Shown here in pieces: positions 1 through 6,807 of a stretch of DNA of 7,272 nucleotides. The stretch comes from Bacteroidales bacterium (GTDB lineage Bacteria; Bacteroidota; Bacteroidia; Bacteroidales; JALTDM01). The position numbers and the translations under genes are program-made. Positions within the stretch are counted from its first letter, which is position 1; the number at the start of each line of letters is the position of its first letter. Location: positions 1 to 7,272 of the forward strand of contig JALWKH010000073.1 in the NCBI GenBank assembly GCA_026996635.1. The letters are read 5' to 3'. A model generated the notes under the pieces. That model was not told the origin of the DNA. It saw nothing but the letters and a program-made list of their open reading frames with translations, and did not search any database.

Positions 1-258
1 CGAACAAAAACGGCATTTGTACAAGCAAATGTTGGTCGGTTCTATGTGGAAATTTTTATTGAAAAATACATTCTTACCCGAAATGCGTTCTTTGACATAA
101 GTTGCCAAAAACATTAAAAAAGGCAACGGTGCTTTTTCATACAAAGCCAAACCTTCTTCATCAGTAATTCTTTCTCCGGCTTTTACCTTTTCCGCAATAT
201 CCAACAAGAATTTATCTCCAATAACACGCCCAAGCGTTTCAAAATCAATATTTTCCAT
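1..258 (-). CDS. mqnE: Aminofutalosine synthase MqnE, N-terminal 86 residues (partial at window edge)
   Basis: This is the beginning of a radical SAM enzyme whose remaining part, probably about 300 residues, lies beyond the left edge. The reading frame is open from the ATG at 258 to base 1. The diagnostic stretch is at residues 71-85, HIEPTNICLYKCRFC, which holds the CX3CX2C iron-sulfur motif (C78, C82, C85). The His-x-Glu-Pro-Thr-Asn lead-in and the N-terminal helix with ITDEEGLALYEKA (residues 31-43) fit the MqnE branch of the futalosine menaquinone pathway better than MqnC. By family knowledge MqnE joins a chorismate-derived enol ether to adenosine to give aminofutalosine. The start is supported by a purine-rich GGGAG at 263-267, unusually Shine-Dalgarno-like for this genome, and by a promoter element upstream. 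Another member of the MqnE/MqnC/CofH group is possible because the catalytic core is missing. Confidence 0.75.
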   Translation of the reverse strand, partial: MENIDFETLGRVIGDKFLLDIAEKVKAGERITDEEGLALYEKAPLPFLMFLATYVKERISGKNVFFNKNFHIEPTNICLYKCRFCS

Positions 259-285
259 TTCACTCCCTTTCAAAAAAGCAAGACA

Positions 286-313
286 CAAATGTAGAGTATT
301 TTTTTACACAAAA
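286..313 (-). promoter_or_regulatory. Bacteroidota-type promoter for mqnE
   Basis: Read on the minus strand, 293-286 is TACATTTG, an exact match to the Bacteroidota -7 consensus TAnnTTTG, ending 27 bases before the mqnE ATG. A TTTTG at 313-309 could act as the -33 element, but its 15-base spacing is shorter than usual. The element lies downstream of the neighbouring operon's terminator, so mqnE probably has its own transcript. Confidence 0.5.
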
Positions 314-323
314 GTTATATACC

Positions 324-360
324 ATAAATAAAAAAGAATGCCGCAATTAGGGCATTCTTA
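324..360 (-). terminator. Intrinsic terminator after the six-gene unit
   Basis: On the minus strand a perfect 9-bp stem (AAGAATGCC at 359-351 pairing with GGCATTCTT at 342-334) encloses an 8-base loop and runs into a T-rich tract (TTTT at 333-330, then ATTTAT). It begins 11 bases after the stop codon of the nucleotidyltransferase gene, where a transcript of the whole unit should end. It separates that unit from mqnE. Confidence 0.85.
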
Positions 361-370
361 ATTTGCTCCC

Positions 371-1375
371 CTACAAATTCACATTGGAATAGTCACTGAG
401 ACTCAAATCGCTGTACTTTCCTTTTATTTTTGCGTGTGCACCTATCATTGAATTTATAAGTTGGCAAGCCTCGATTTCAGTATCATTCTGTATAATAGAG
501 CTTTCAATTATACTCTTTGTGATTTTCGAATTTTTACCTATTGTGGCATAAGGACCGATTATTGAATTTTCTATCACAACATCATCACCGATGTAGCAAG
601 GGGAAATTATTACCGAGTTTCTGAGTTTGGCCGAATCACTCACATAATTTTCACCTTTCAGTTTTAGAATGTTGCGGTTTGTATCAACCGTAGCTTCTTT
701 GTTTCCGCAATCAAACCAGAATTCCACTTCTTGAGCCTTGAGCCTCATACCTTTTTCCGCCATGAACTTCAAGGCATCGGTAAGCTGGTATTCGCCATTG
801 CCTTTAATGTCATTCTTGATAAGGTAATCCAACTCGGCAGCAAGTTTCTCACCTTCTTTGAAGTAATAAATACCGATTATTGCCAAATCGGAAACAAAAT
901 CTTTCGGCTTTTCGACAAATCCCGTAATGATATTATTTTCATCAACGGTCACAACACCAAATGCAGAAGGGTCTTCAATCTTTTTTACCCAAATACTGCC
1001 GTCCACATCATCGTCTATCTTGAATTGAGTTTTGAAAAGCGTATCTGCAAAAGCAACAATTATTTTCCCTTTCAGGCTGGGAGCTGCACAATTTATGGCG
1101 TGAGCCGTGCCAAGCGGTTGGTGCTGGTAGTATATTTTGCCCTCTGCACCGAATTTTGTGGCAATATTTTTAAGGCGGTTTTCCACTTCTTCACCGAAAT
1201 TCCCAATGATAAATGCAATTTCTTCAATTTTTTCACCGCCGGTGGTTTTTATTATTTCATCTACCAAATGTTCAACAATCGGTTTTCCTGCAATTGAAAT
1301 CAGCGGTTTGGGAACGGTTAGCGTGTGCGGTCTGAGCCTTTTACCCATTCCCGCCATTGGTATAATGATTCTCAT
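371..1375 (-). CDS. Sugar-phosphate nucleotidyltransferase with C-terminal hexapeptide beta-helix
   Basis: A 334-residue cytoplasmic enzyme predicted to make an NDP-sugar from a sugar 1-phosphate and an NTP. The N-terminal Rossmann-like domain (about 1-235) has the nucleotide-binding loop GMGKRLRPHTLTVPKP (9-24), the base-contacting QHQPLGTAHAI (84-94), FADTLF (109-114) in the metal-aspartate position, EKP (155-157), GEYQLTDAL (194-202) and WFDCGN (220-225), whose aspartate is the second expected metal ligand. Residues about 243-330 show hexapeptide-like repeats rich in I/V at regular intervals (IGDDVVIENSIIG, IGKNSKI, IGAHAKIKG), a left-handed beta-helix. Substrate and nucleotide cannot be read from sequence: glucose-1-phosphate thymidylyl-, glucose-1-phosphate uridylyl- or mannose-1-phosphate guanylyltransferase are all possible. 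It is the last gene of its unit, 24 bases after dut, and a terminator follows. I recall the dut neighbourhood as common in Bacteroidota. Confidence 0.88.
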   Translation of the reverse strand: MRIIIPMAGMGKRLRPHTLTVPKPLISIAGKPIVEHLVDEIIKTTGGEKIEEIAFIIGNFGEEVENRLKNIATKFGAEGKIYYQHQPLGTAHAINCAAPSLKGKIIVAFADTLFKTQFKIDDDVDGSIWVKKIEDPSAFGVVTVDENNIITGFVEKPKDFVSDLAIIGIYYFKEGEKLAAELDYLIKNDIKGNGEYQLTDALKFMAEKGMRLKAQEVEFWFDCGNKEATVDTNRNILKLKGENYVSDSAKLRNSVIISPCYIGDDVVIENSIIGPYATIGKNSKITKSIIESSIIQNDTEIEACQLINSMIGAHAKIKGKYSDLSLSDYSNVNL

Positions 1376-1399
1376 AGCGTATATTTTTATCGTTAAAAA

Positions 1400-1837
1400 T
1401 TATTTATCTATTCCCGTATGACCGAACCCTCCTGCACCTCTTTCGGTTTCGTCAAGTTCTTCTACATTTTCCCACTCAATTTGTTCCACTTTGGCTATTA
1501 CCATTTGTGCTATTCTGTCTCCGTCATTGATTGTAAATTTGGTGTCGGAGTGGTTGATTAGGATAACTTTTACTTCGCCGCGATAATCGGCATCAATGGT
1601 ACCGGGAGCGTTCAATACGGTAATTCCGTGCTTGATAGCAAGCCCGCTGCGTGGTCTTACCTGGGCTTCATATCCGGCAGGCAAAGCAATAAAAATACCT
1701 GTGGGAACAAGCACTCTTTGACCAGGCATAATCTCAAGCGGACTGTCAAGATTCGCCCTTAAATCCATTCCTGCAGACAGACTTGTTTCGTAAGCAGGAT
1801 TATCATGTTTCGATTTATTTACGATTTGTACTTTCAT
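1400..1837 (-). CDS. dut: Deoxyuridine 5'-triphosphate nucleotidohydrolase (dUTPase)
   Basis: Hydrolyses dUTP to dUMP and pyrophosphate, keeping uracil out of DNA and feeding thymidylate synthesis; the family is a cytoplasmic homotrimer. At 145 residues it has normal full length and shows all five motifs in order: AGMDLRA (22-28), RPRSGLA (61-67), [14 protein letters not shown] (75-88, with catalytic D82 and the uracil-stacking Y85), DRIAQMV (107-113) and the glycine-rich [10 protein letters not shown] tail (133-142) that closes over the triphosphate. Nothing essential is missing. The ATG overlaps the flippase stop codon by four bases (ATGA at 1837-1834), suggesting coupled translation. Its place among envelope genes is probably historical rather than functional. 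Confidence 0.97.
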   Translation of the reverse strand: MKVQIVNKSKHDNPAYETSLSAGMDLRANLDSPLEIMPGQRVLVPTGIFIALPAGYEAQVRPRSGLAIKHGITVLNAPGTIDADYRGEVKVILINHSDTKFTINDGDRIAQMVIAKVEQIEWENVEELDETERGAGGFGHTGIDK

Positions 1838-3312
1838 TTCACCGTTTTTTTGAAAAGCAAAGGTAAAAGATTTTCCCTATACGACGCAAAAGCAACAAAA
1901 CCTATAAACAGAACCGTATTTACTCCGTACTTGACAAAATCGTTGGGATAACTGATTTGTGAAGTGATAAAATACAATCCGAGAGCTATTGAAAAATAAA
2001 GAGCAATGGACTTCAAATCATAATTTATGGCATAATACTTCCTGCTGAGAAAATACGAAGCGGTCATTGTGGAAAAATAACAGAAAAATGTAGCCCAAGC
2101 AGCCCCCATATATCCTATTCGCGGGATAAGGTAAATATTCAGCACAATGGTAATAATTGCCCCGAAAATTTGCAAATATGCTCCGAACTTCGTCAAATTA
2201 TTGATTTTGTACCACACCGACAGATTGTAGAAAATGCCTAAAAAAAGGTTTGCCAATAGCAGAATGGGAACGACTTTGATGCCTTCGTAATACCTTTCGT
2301 TGATAATTATTGCCTTGATAATATCTATATAAAGCATCACAAACAAAAAAATGGACAACCCGAAAATGATAAAGTACTTCATCACATCGGCATACAATTG
2401 CTTGGAATTTTTCTCTTTTGCATTGGCAAAGAAAAACGGCTCTGCTGCATACCGAAACATTTGAATGAACAAAGTCATAAGAATTGCAACCTTATAATTT
2501 GCCCCGTAAATACCTATCTGTGCCAAAGGATTGACTTCGGGCGGTAAATATGTTCGCAAAAGAATACGGTCCAGCGTTTCGTTGACCATACCCGCAAGCC
2601 CGCCAATCAATAGCGGAAGTGCATAAATAAACATTTCACGCCACAACCTGCCGTCAAAGCTAATCTTTTCTTCAAAAATTACAGGCAGCAACATCACAAA
2701 AGTGAAAATAGATGCTATCAAATTGGCAATAAAGACATAACCTACCCCAACAGAAGGATTGTATATTGACGACAACCATTCAAAACCCGGCTTTTGATAC
2801 AAATGCGGGAAAACTACCAAAAACAACACATTCATTGTGATGTTTACCAAGATGTTTAAAGTGCGTATTACACTGAATTTCACCGCTTTGTTTTGATTGC
2901 GAAGTTTGGCGAAAGGAATGGTATTGAAAGCATCAATGGCTACCACAAAAGCAAACCACTTGACATATTCCGGGTGTCCGGGATAACCGATAAACGCTGC
3001 AATGCTACCTGAAAACATCAGCACAAGAAACAAAAACGCTGACGAACTTATTGCAAGCGATGTAACAGCTGTAGAATAAACCTTGTGCGGATCATATTTG
3101 TGTGAATACCTGAAATAAGCCGTTTCCATTCCATAGGTAAGAAAAACTATAAGAAAACTCACATAAGCATACATTTCGGTAATAACACCATATTGGGCGG
3201 GAGCAAAAACACTAACGTGCAGTGGAGTAAGAAGATAATTCAGCAGACGGCTTACTATGCTGCTAACCCCGTAAATGGCTGTTTGTCCTGCTATTTGCTT
3301 TATTTTATTCAA
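1834..3312 (-). CDS. Polysaccharide/lipid-linked oligosaccharide flippase, MOP superfamily (Wzx-like)
   Basis: A 492-residue integral membrane protein with roughly 12-14 hydrophobic segments spread over its whole length, the size and pattern of Wzx/MurJ-type exporters. These flip undecaprenyl-linked glycan units across the inner membrane. Telling stretches are the amphipathic start [20 protein letters not shown] (9-28), the AxYG turn (39-42), [14 protein letters not shown] (244-257) after a long internal loop, [17 protein letters not shown] (286-302), and the late [14 protein letters not shown] (395-408), typical of the polysaccharide biosynthesis protein family. The chosen start is TTG at 3312-3310: it keeps the conserved first helix, and the next in-frame Met (residue 47) would remove it. 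It overlaps the upstream GNAT stop (TTGA) and the downstream dut start (ATGA). Substrate is unknown. Wzx-like rather than MurJ is my preference from recalled Bacteroidota neighbourhoods, not a proof. Confidence 0.88.
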   Translation of the reverse strand: MNKIKQIAGQTAIYGVSSIVSRLLNYLLTPLHVSVFAPAQYGVITEMYAYVSFLIVFLTYGMETAYFRYSHKYDPHKVYSTAVTSLAISSSAFLFLVLMFSGSIAAFIGYPGHPEYVKWFAFVVAIDAFNTIPFAKLRNQNKAVKFSVIRTLNILVNITMNVLFLVVFPHLYQKPGFEWLSSIYNPSVGVGYVFIANLIASIFTFVMLLPVIFEEKISFDGRLWREMFIYALPLLIGGLAGMVNETLDRILLRTYLPPEVNPLAQIGIYGANYKVAILMTLFIQMFRYAAEPFFFANAKEKNSKQLYADVMKYFIIFGLSIFLFVMLYIDIIKAIIINERYYEGIKVVPILLLANLFLGIFYNLSVWYKINNLTKFGAYLQIFGAIITIVLNIYLIPRIGYMGAAWATFFCYFSTMTASYFLSRKYYAINYDLKSIALYFSIALGLYFITSQISYPNDFVKYGVNTVLFIGFVAFASYRENLLPLLFKKTVK

Positions 3313-3758
3313 CTCTCAGTGTTTTCCAATACCATTAAATAATGCGGTATTCCGGCTTCATAAAAAATATCACCCTTTTTAACAAAGCCAGCTTTTTCGT
3401 ACAAACTTACAATATATGCTTGAGAATGCAAATAAATCGGCTTTTTGCAACCTTTCAAATCTTCCAAAACATAATTCAATAGAATATATGCCAACCCTTT
3501 GCCTCTAAATTCTTTTAATGTGGCAAAGCGTTCCAATTTCACACCTTTGTCGGTAAAGCGATATCTTGCAGTGGCAGCAGGAATATTGTCGTAAAAAAGG
3601 AGAAAAAAAGTACTTTCTTCCTCATGTTCCACTTCTTCGTCTTCAGGCACTTTTTGCTCGTTAACAAACACTTCTTTTCGTATTTTCAGAGATTCGTCAT
3701 ACAATTCCTTGTCAAAAAAGCCAAACTTAAAAATACTGATGGGAACTTTCTCTTTCAT
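3309..3758 (-). CDS. GNAT-family N-acetyltransferase, YjcF/ElaA-like
   Basis: A 149-residue single-domain acyltransferase expected to move an acetyl group from acetyl-CoA to an amine. The N-terminal segment IRKEVFVNEQKVPEDEE (26-42) is the hallmark of the YjcF/ElaA branch. RFATLKEFRGKGLAYILL (77-94) contains the acetyl-CoA pyrophosphate-binding loop R-x-x-G-x-G/A form (RGKGLA, 85-90). YLHSQAYIVSLYEKAGF (109-125) is motif B with the usual C-terminal Tyr-x-x-x-G-F, and GDIFYEAGIPHYLMVL (129-144) closes the fold. The substrate cannot be told. Its ATG shares one base with the stop of the upstream membrane gene (TAATG at 3760-3756) and its TGA overlaps the flippase TTG start. Tight coupling suggests co-expression, but a direct role in glycan export is only a guess. 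Confidence 0.88.
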   Translation of the reverse strand: MKEKVPISIFKFGFFDKELYDESLKIRKEVFVNEQKVPEDEEVEHEEESTFFLLFYDNIPAATARYRFTDKGVKLERFATLKEFRGKGLAYILLNYVLEDLKGCKKPIYLHSQAYIVSLYEKAGFVKKGDIFYEAGIPHYLMVLENTES

Positions 3759-4375
3759 TAGTGAATAAAATTAAAGAAAATCCAAGCATAAACAAAAAAA
3801 CGAATTATTCTTGTAACTGTTATAATCAAAAAGCGTTTGAAAGGATAATTTACACTACCTGCTACTACACAAATCATAGCAAAAGGTAGTGGGAACAAAG
3901 CCGCAACAACAATTAAAATTCCTCCCCATTTTCTTATCTGTTTATAATACTTGTCCTGTTGTTTCCTTACATAACGGTTTACACTGGGGATTTTTTTTAT
4001 CAACCTGCCAAGAAAATATGAATTAATACCTCCTACATAAGACAGCACGGACAACAAGGCTATAGAAGCATAAGGCATTGGCAGGGTTTTACTCCAAATT
4101 ATAAAAATATCAGGCGGAATTAAGCCTAAAAAAGATTCCGACACAAAAAACAACAAATAAACATAAACCAGATCCAAATCTTTAATTATAGACTTGAAAA
4201 AAGTATCAAAATCTCCTATTAACTGCTGAAACAATACGATTACCCCAATAAAAAACAGAATGGTAAGAATCAAGTATATACAATTCTTACACAAAAACTT
4301 ATACAATCCCGAACGTTTGTATATCTTATGATAATCGGTTACACCCCGCTTTTTTTTAATACGAACTTCTGTCAT
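3758..4375 (-). CDS. VTT/DedA-family membrane protein, YqaA-like
   Basis: A 205-residue inner-membrane protein. A basic cytoplasmic N-terminus (residues 1-30, many K/R) leads into hydrophobic segments at about 31-50, 68-97, 101-124, 150-173 and 181-203. The family signature is visible in two parts: SESFLGLIPPDIFI (79-92), the acidic-plus-diproline re-entrant loop, and KWGGILIVVAALFPLPFAMI (149-168), followed by AGSVNYPFKRFLIITVTRIIRF (172-193), the G-x-x-x-Y...F...R pattern of VTT domains. DedA-family relatives recycle or scramble phospholipids and undecaprenyl phosphate; whether this YqaA-like branch does so is unknown. It starts 21 bases after the lipoprotein gene and abuts the acetyltransferase gene. 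Homologues are sometimes misannotated as dehydrogenases. Confidence 0.8.
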   Translation of the reverse strand: MTEVRIKKKRGVTDYHKIYKRSGLYKFLCKNCIYLILTILFFIGVIVLFQQLIGDFDTFFKSIIKDLDLVYVYLLFFVSESFLGLIPPDIFIIWSKTLPMPYASIALLSVLSYVGGINSYFLGRLIKKIPSVNRYVRKQQDKYYKQIRKWGGILIVVAALFPLPFAMICVVAGSVNYPFKRFLIITVTRIIRFFVYAWIFFNFIH

Positions 4376-4396
4376 TTCAGCAACAATCTGACCATA

Positions 4397-4975
4397 CTAT
4401 TTGTTCATAATCACAAACGGAACCCTTTTCAATACCGGATATCCTGCAGTAGAATCATCTTTTACAACATAAATCACAGGTCCGTATGCGATGATTTTTT
4501 TATGTAAACTATTATTTGATTTATCCCAATACCACTTTTCAATAAATACCACTTCACGCACATTTGATATCTCAAAATTTCCGTTTGTTACCTTCACGGT
4601 TGTATCACCTGTTTCGGGATTTTCTACCATAATAGTATCCCTCACCATACCGAGATTTTCTTTAACCTCATCTATACTCAATGGCGTAAAGTCAAAGAAG
4701 TCATACGCTTTTATCCTGCCTTTTGTTACAGAAAAAATCAAAGAATCCAAAAATTCTTTTTTATCAAAGTGTTTCAAAATAGGTGGTTTGTCCGGCACCA
4801 TATCCAAAGATAATGTGGATATTACCGTATCGGAAAGCATTTCATAACCCTGATTGGATGTATCAATCTTCACTTTTGGATTATCGTTTGAAACAGTATT
4901 TTCCTTTTTTACTTCATTATTTGAACAAGACATAAAAACGATAACAACAAAAACGAGTAGAATAATTTTTTTCAT
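4397..4975 (-). CDS. Lipoprotein with GldN/PorN-like features
   Basis: A 192-residue predicted lipoprotein. Residues 1-16 are a lipoprotein signal peptide (MKK, hydrophobic core, FMS) with C17 as the lipidated cysteine, followed by a polar Ser/Asn/Lys linker to about residue 45. The body contains features that resemble GldN/PorN of the type IX secretion machine: a short helix then KGRIKAYDFFDFTPLSIDEV (85-104), a DTIMVENPETGDT segment (113-125), and VFIEKWYWDKSNNSLHKKII (143-162) with YGPV after it, comparable to the E-x-W-x-F-D-K...S...R-I-x-G-x-x-P stretch of GldN. This comparison is from memory of the family, not an alignment. GldN itself is larger and is not normally a lipoprotein, so this may be a shortened orphan paralogue. 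It is the first gene of the minus-strand unit, behind a TAATTTTG promoter element. Confidence 0.5.
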   Translation of the reverse strand: MKKIILLVFVVIVFMSCSNNEVKKENTVSNDNPKVKIDTSNQGYEMLSDTVISTLSLDMVPDKPPILKHFDKKEFLDSLIFSVTKGRIKAYDFFDFTPLSIDEVKENLGMVRDTIMVENPETGDTTVKVTNGNFEISNVREVVFIEKWYWDKSNNSLHKKIIAYGPVIYVVKDDSTAGYPVLKRVPFVIMNK

Positions 4976-4997
4976 ATCAGAAAGTTTTTGAGCATAA

Positions 4998-5005
4998 CAA
5001 AATTA
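4998..5005 (-). promoter_or_regulatory. -7 promoter element of the six-gene unit
   Basis: The minus strand reads TAATTTTG here, an exact TAnnTTTG match, ending 22 bases before the lipoprotein ATG. It lies within a 12-mer (ATGTAATTTTGT, 5008-4997) that also occurs before the next gene upstream at 6660-6649. A -33 TTG is not obvious; GGTTTA near 5026-5021 is the closest candidate. Confidence 0.5.
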
Positions 5006-5050
5006 CATAAAATATTGTTCTAAACCACAGAAGACTGAATTATTACAAAT

Positions 5051-5076
5051 AAAAAAGGGGCTCAACGCCCCTTTTT
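5051..5076 (-). terminator. Intrinsic terminator after the thioredoxin-like surface protein gene
   Basis: A perfect 10-bp stem with a 5-base loop (AAAAAGGGGC, GTTGA, GCCCCTTTTT on the minus strand) continues into one more T. The GC-rich core followed by a T run is a textbook rho-independent terminator. It begins 21 bases beyond the stop codon of the 5098-6630 gene. The A-run on the other arm would let it work on both strands, but no plus-strand gene ends here. Confidence 0.9.
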
Positions 5077-5097
5077 ACTATTTAATTGGTAAAAAAA

Positions 5098-6630
5098 TTA
5101 TTTGGTAATGACCAAAGGTTTAGTTATTACTTTACCGGACTTCATTATTTTCAATAAATAATATCCTGCAGGTAAATCCTTAACATTTACTTTCTCATCA
5201 GAATTCTTCAATTCTTTTTCTAATACAACCACACCGGAATTAGTAACAATACTTAGAGTTCCGCCCTCTGCATTCTTTACTGTCAACACATCAGAAACCG
5301 GATTAGGATAAACAGAGAAACTTTCAAACATAGCATTATTTACACCGGTATTAGACAAACAGAAATTTACGGTTTTTGAACTTGAAAAGTCAGCACCGCT
5401 GAAATCAGCCAAAGTATCAGTTCCACTGGTTATAGTAACATGCCCTGTTACTCCGTTATAGTCCATTCCGTCACCATAAGCATCGTAAATTGTAAAATCA
5501 TAGCATTGACCTGCTTCCAAGCACATTTCAATATTATTATGTGTTTGAGGCTGAGTAAACGGTCCTCCCGACGCAATAACATTTCCGTTAAACTTCAAGT
5601 CCCAAGTTGTTTCATCCGGATAATTATCTGTTAAAATATCTATTAACACATGTGTTCCGTTAGGATTTGAAGAAACCGTAATTTCTTGAGAATTATTGGA
5701 GTTATCTTCGTCAGCAACTCCGTTAGGATTAAGTAATTCTACTTTTAATGTATGTGTTCCTTCTCCTATTGTTATTTGCGGTAAAGTTACTTGTGAAATT
5801 TCGTATGTGCCAAGTGAACCGCTCCAATCATAAGATGATACTTCATTCCCGTCAACATAAGTTTTTATTTGCACCGTTGTAAGGTTTTGAGTGCCGTAAT
5901 TCTGAATTGTAACTTGCGGTTCAAACTCAGTTATACAATAAGGAAAAGTTGTAGGATAGTCAAAACTGAATAATTTAGCATCATTACCGTTTGTTGTAAG
6001 TGCAGGACATTGCGAAACAGTTGCATAATAATCATCAGCAGTAGCTAACTGTCCTACTTCTTCTACTGTTCTATCCGGGCATATTTTATAAATAGTCGGA
6101 ACATAGCTGATATCATAATCACTCACACATTGTGCAGTATTGGGAGAATAAGTAGGAAGTAACGGCAAATCTCCTGCCGCAGTAATCCAATCACCTTGAG
6201 TACCATAAGGGTGATTACAATTATTTCCATCACCCTGCAAACAAGCCAAGTTTGCATTATCTCCACTACTTTCTATAGCAAAAGCCATAACATCATCAGT
6301 TGTTGTTGAATCTACACCGGGAGCACCCGCGGGACCATGCGCTTTATAAAGGTTCTCTAAAGCATGAGTATTCATAAAATCCCAACACGGACTACACCAC
6401 ACAGCAAAAAAATCTATAAAAACCGTTTTCCCTTGATCCAAATAATCATAAAGTGTATAAGTATTTCCGTTCAAATCCTGCAGGGTAAAATTAGGAGCAT
6501 AACTGCCATCAGACAAAGTCTTATAAAATTCTAACGCATCGGTATAAACTCTTTCCTTATCTCCTTTTTCCTGTGAAAAACCATACACAGCCATAGAGAT
6601 AAAAGCCATAAAAAATAAAATTCGTTTCAT
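5098..6630 (-). CDS. Secreted thioredoxin-fold protein with CARDB-like domain and type IX sorting domain
   Basis: A 510-residue exported protein. Residues 1-20 form a Sec signal peptide (MKR, hydrophobic core, ending GFSQ). Residues about 44-208 are a TlpA/redoxin-type thioredoxin fold: APNFTLQDLNG (45-55), TVFIDFFAVWCSPC (69-82) with the redox pair C79/C82, and YVPTIY (176-181) carrying the cis-proline P178. Residues about 213-320 look like a CARDB adhesion module (EPQVTIQNYGTQNLT, 237-251; NSNNSQ, 310-315). Residues 327-424 form a second beta-sandwich (DNYPDETTWDL, 335-345; CYDFTIYDAYGDGM, 376-389). Residues 436-510 are a type A sorting domain (YPNP at 441-444, LPAGYYLLKI at 486-495). The protein should cross the outer membrane through the type IX system and end on the surface or outside. 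The redox partner and substrate are unknown. It forms its own unit with promoter and terminator. Confidence 0.85.
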   Translation of the reverse strand: MKRILFFMAFISMAVYGFSQEKGDKERVYTDALEFYKTLSDGSYAPNFTLQDLNGNTYTLYDYLDQGKTVFIDFFAVWCSPCWDFMNTHALENLYKAHGPAGAPGVDSTTTDDVMAFAIESSGDNANLACLQGDGNNCNHPYGTQGDWITAAGDLPLLPTYSPNTAQCVSDYDISYVPTIYKICPDRTVEEVGQLATADDYYATVSQCPALTTNGNDAKLFSFDYPTTFPYCITEFEPQVTIQNYGTQNLTTVQIKTYVDGNEVSSYDWSGSLGTYEISQVTLPQITIGEGTHTLKVELLNPNGVADEDNSNNSQEITVSSNPNGTHVLIDILTDNYPDETTWDLKFNGNVIASGGPFTQPQTHNNIEMCLEAGQCYDFTIYDAYGDGMDYNGVTGHVTITSGTDTLADFSGADFSSSKTVNFCLSNTGVNNAMFESFSVYPNPVSDVLTVKNAEGGTLSIVTNSGVVVLEKELKNSDEKVNVKDLPAGYYLLKIMKSGKVITKPLVITK

Positions 6631-6649
6631 AATTATAAATGTTTTTTTA

Positions 6650-6657
6650 CAAAATTA
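6650..6657 (-). promoter_or_regulatory. -7 promoter element of the thioredoxin-like surface protein gene
   Basis: The minus strand reads TAATTTTG, an exact TAnnTTTG match, ending 19 bases before the ATG at 6630. It lies in the same 12-mer (ATGTAATTTTGT) found before the lipoprotein gene. No good -33 TTG is seen. The leader between element and start is A/T only apart from one C on the coding strand. Confidence 0.5.
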
Positions 6658-6807
6658 CATTTTTAATTTCTCCGATAATCATAAAACATAATTTTTTTTA
6701 ACACGGTTAAGTGGAATTTTATCATATGCACTCATATACTTATCAAAAACAAGATTTCAAATATAAACGACCTGTAAAAATTATATTTCATTTGCAAAAA
6801 AATAAAA
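6658..6807. other. Divergent intergenic region
   Basis: This very AT-rich stretch lies between the minus-strand promoter at 6650-6657 and the plus-strand hemerythrin start, and should hold the hemerythrin promoter. The best plus-strand candidate is TTCATTTG at 6787-6794, one base off TAnnTTTG and only 13 bases before the ATG, followed by an A-rich leader with no Shine-Dalgarno sequence. I see no open reading frame, RNA gene or convincing operator palindrome. Confidence 0.4.

Noticed and set aside
731..1297. A 188-codon open frame on the plus strand
   Set aside because: It lies wholly antisense to the well-supported nucleotidyltransferase gene, its translation has no recognisable domain and it lacks a promoter-like element.
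1137..1421. A 94-codon open frame on the plus strand
   Set aside because: It is antisense to the nucleotidyltransferase start and the end of dut, and its hydrophobic translation is a by-product of the reverse frame.
4491..4847. A 118-codon open frame on the plus strand
   Set aside because: It is antisense inside the lipoprotein gene, with low-complexity Ser/Thr/Phe content and no motif.
4976..5097. Possible small RNA or short gene between the two minus-strand units
   Set aside because: The only structure is the hairpin terminator and a -7 promoter element; no further open frame or conserved RNA fold is visible.
5440..5634. A 64-codon open frame on the plus strand
   Set aside because: It is antisense inside the type IX cargo gene, with no supporting start signal or domain.
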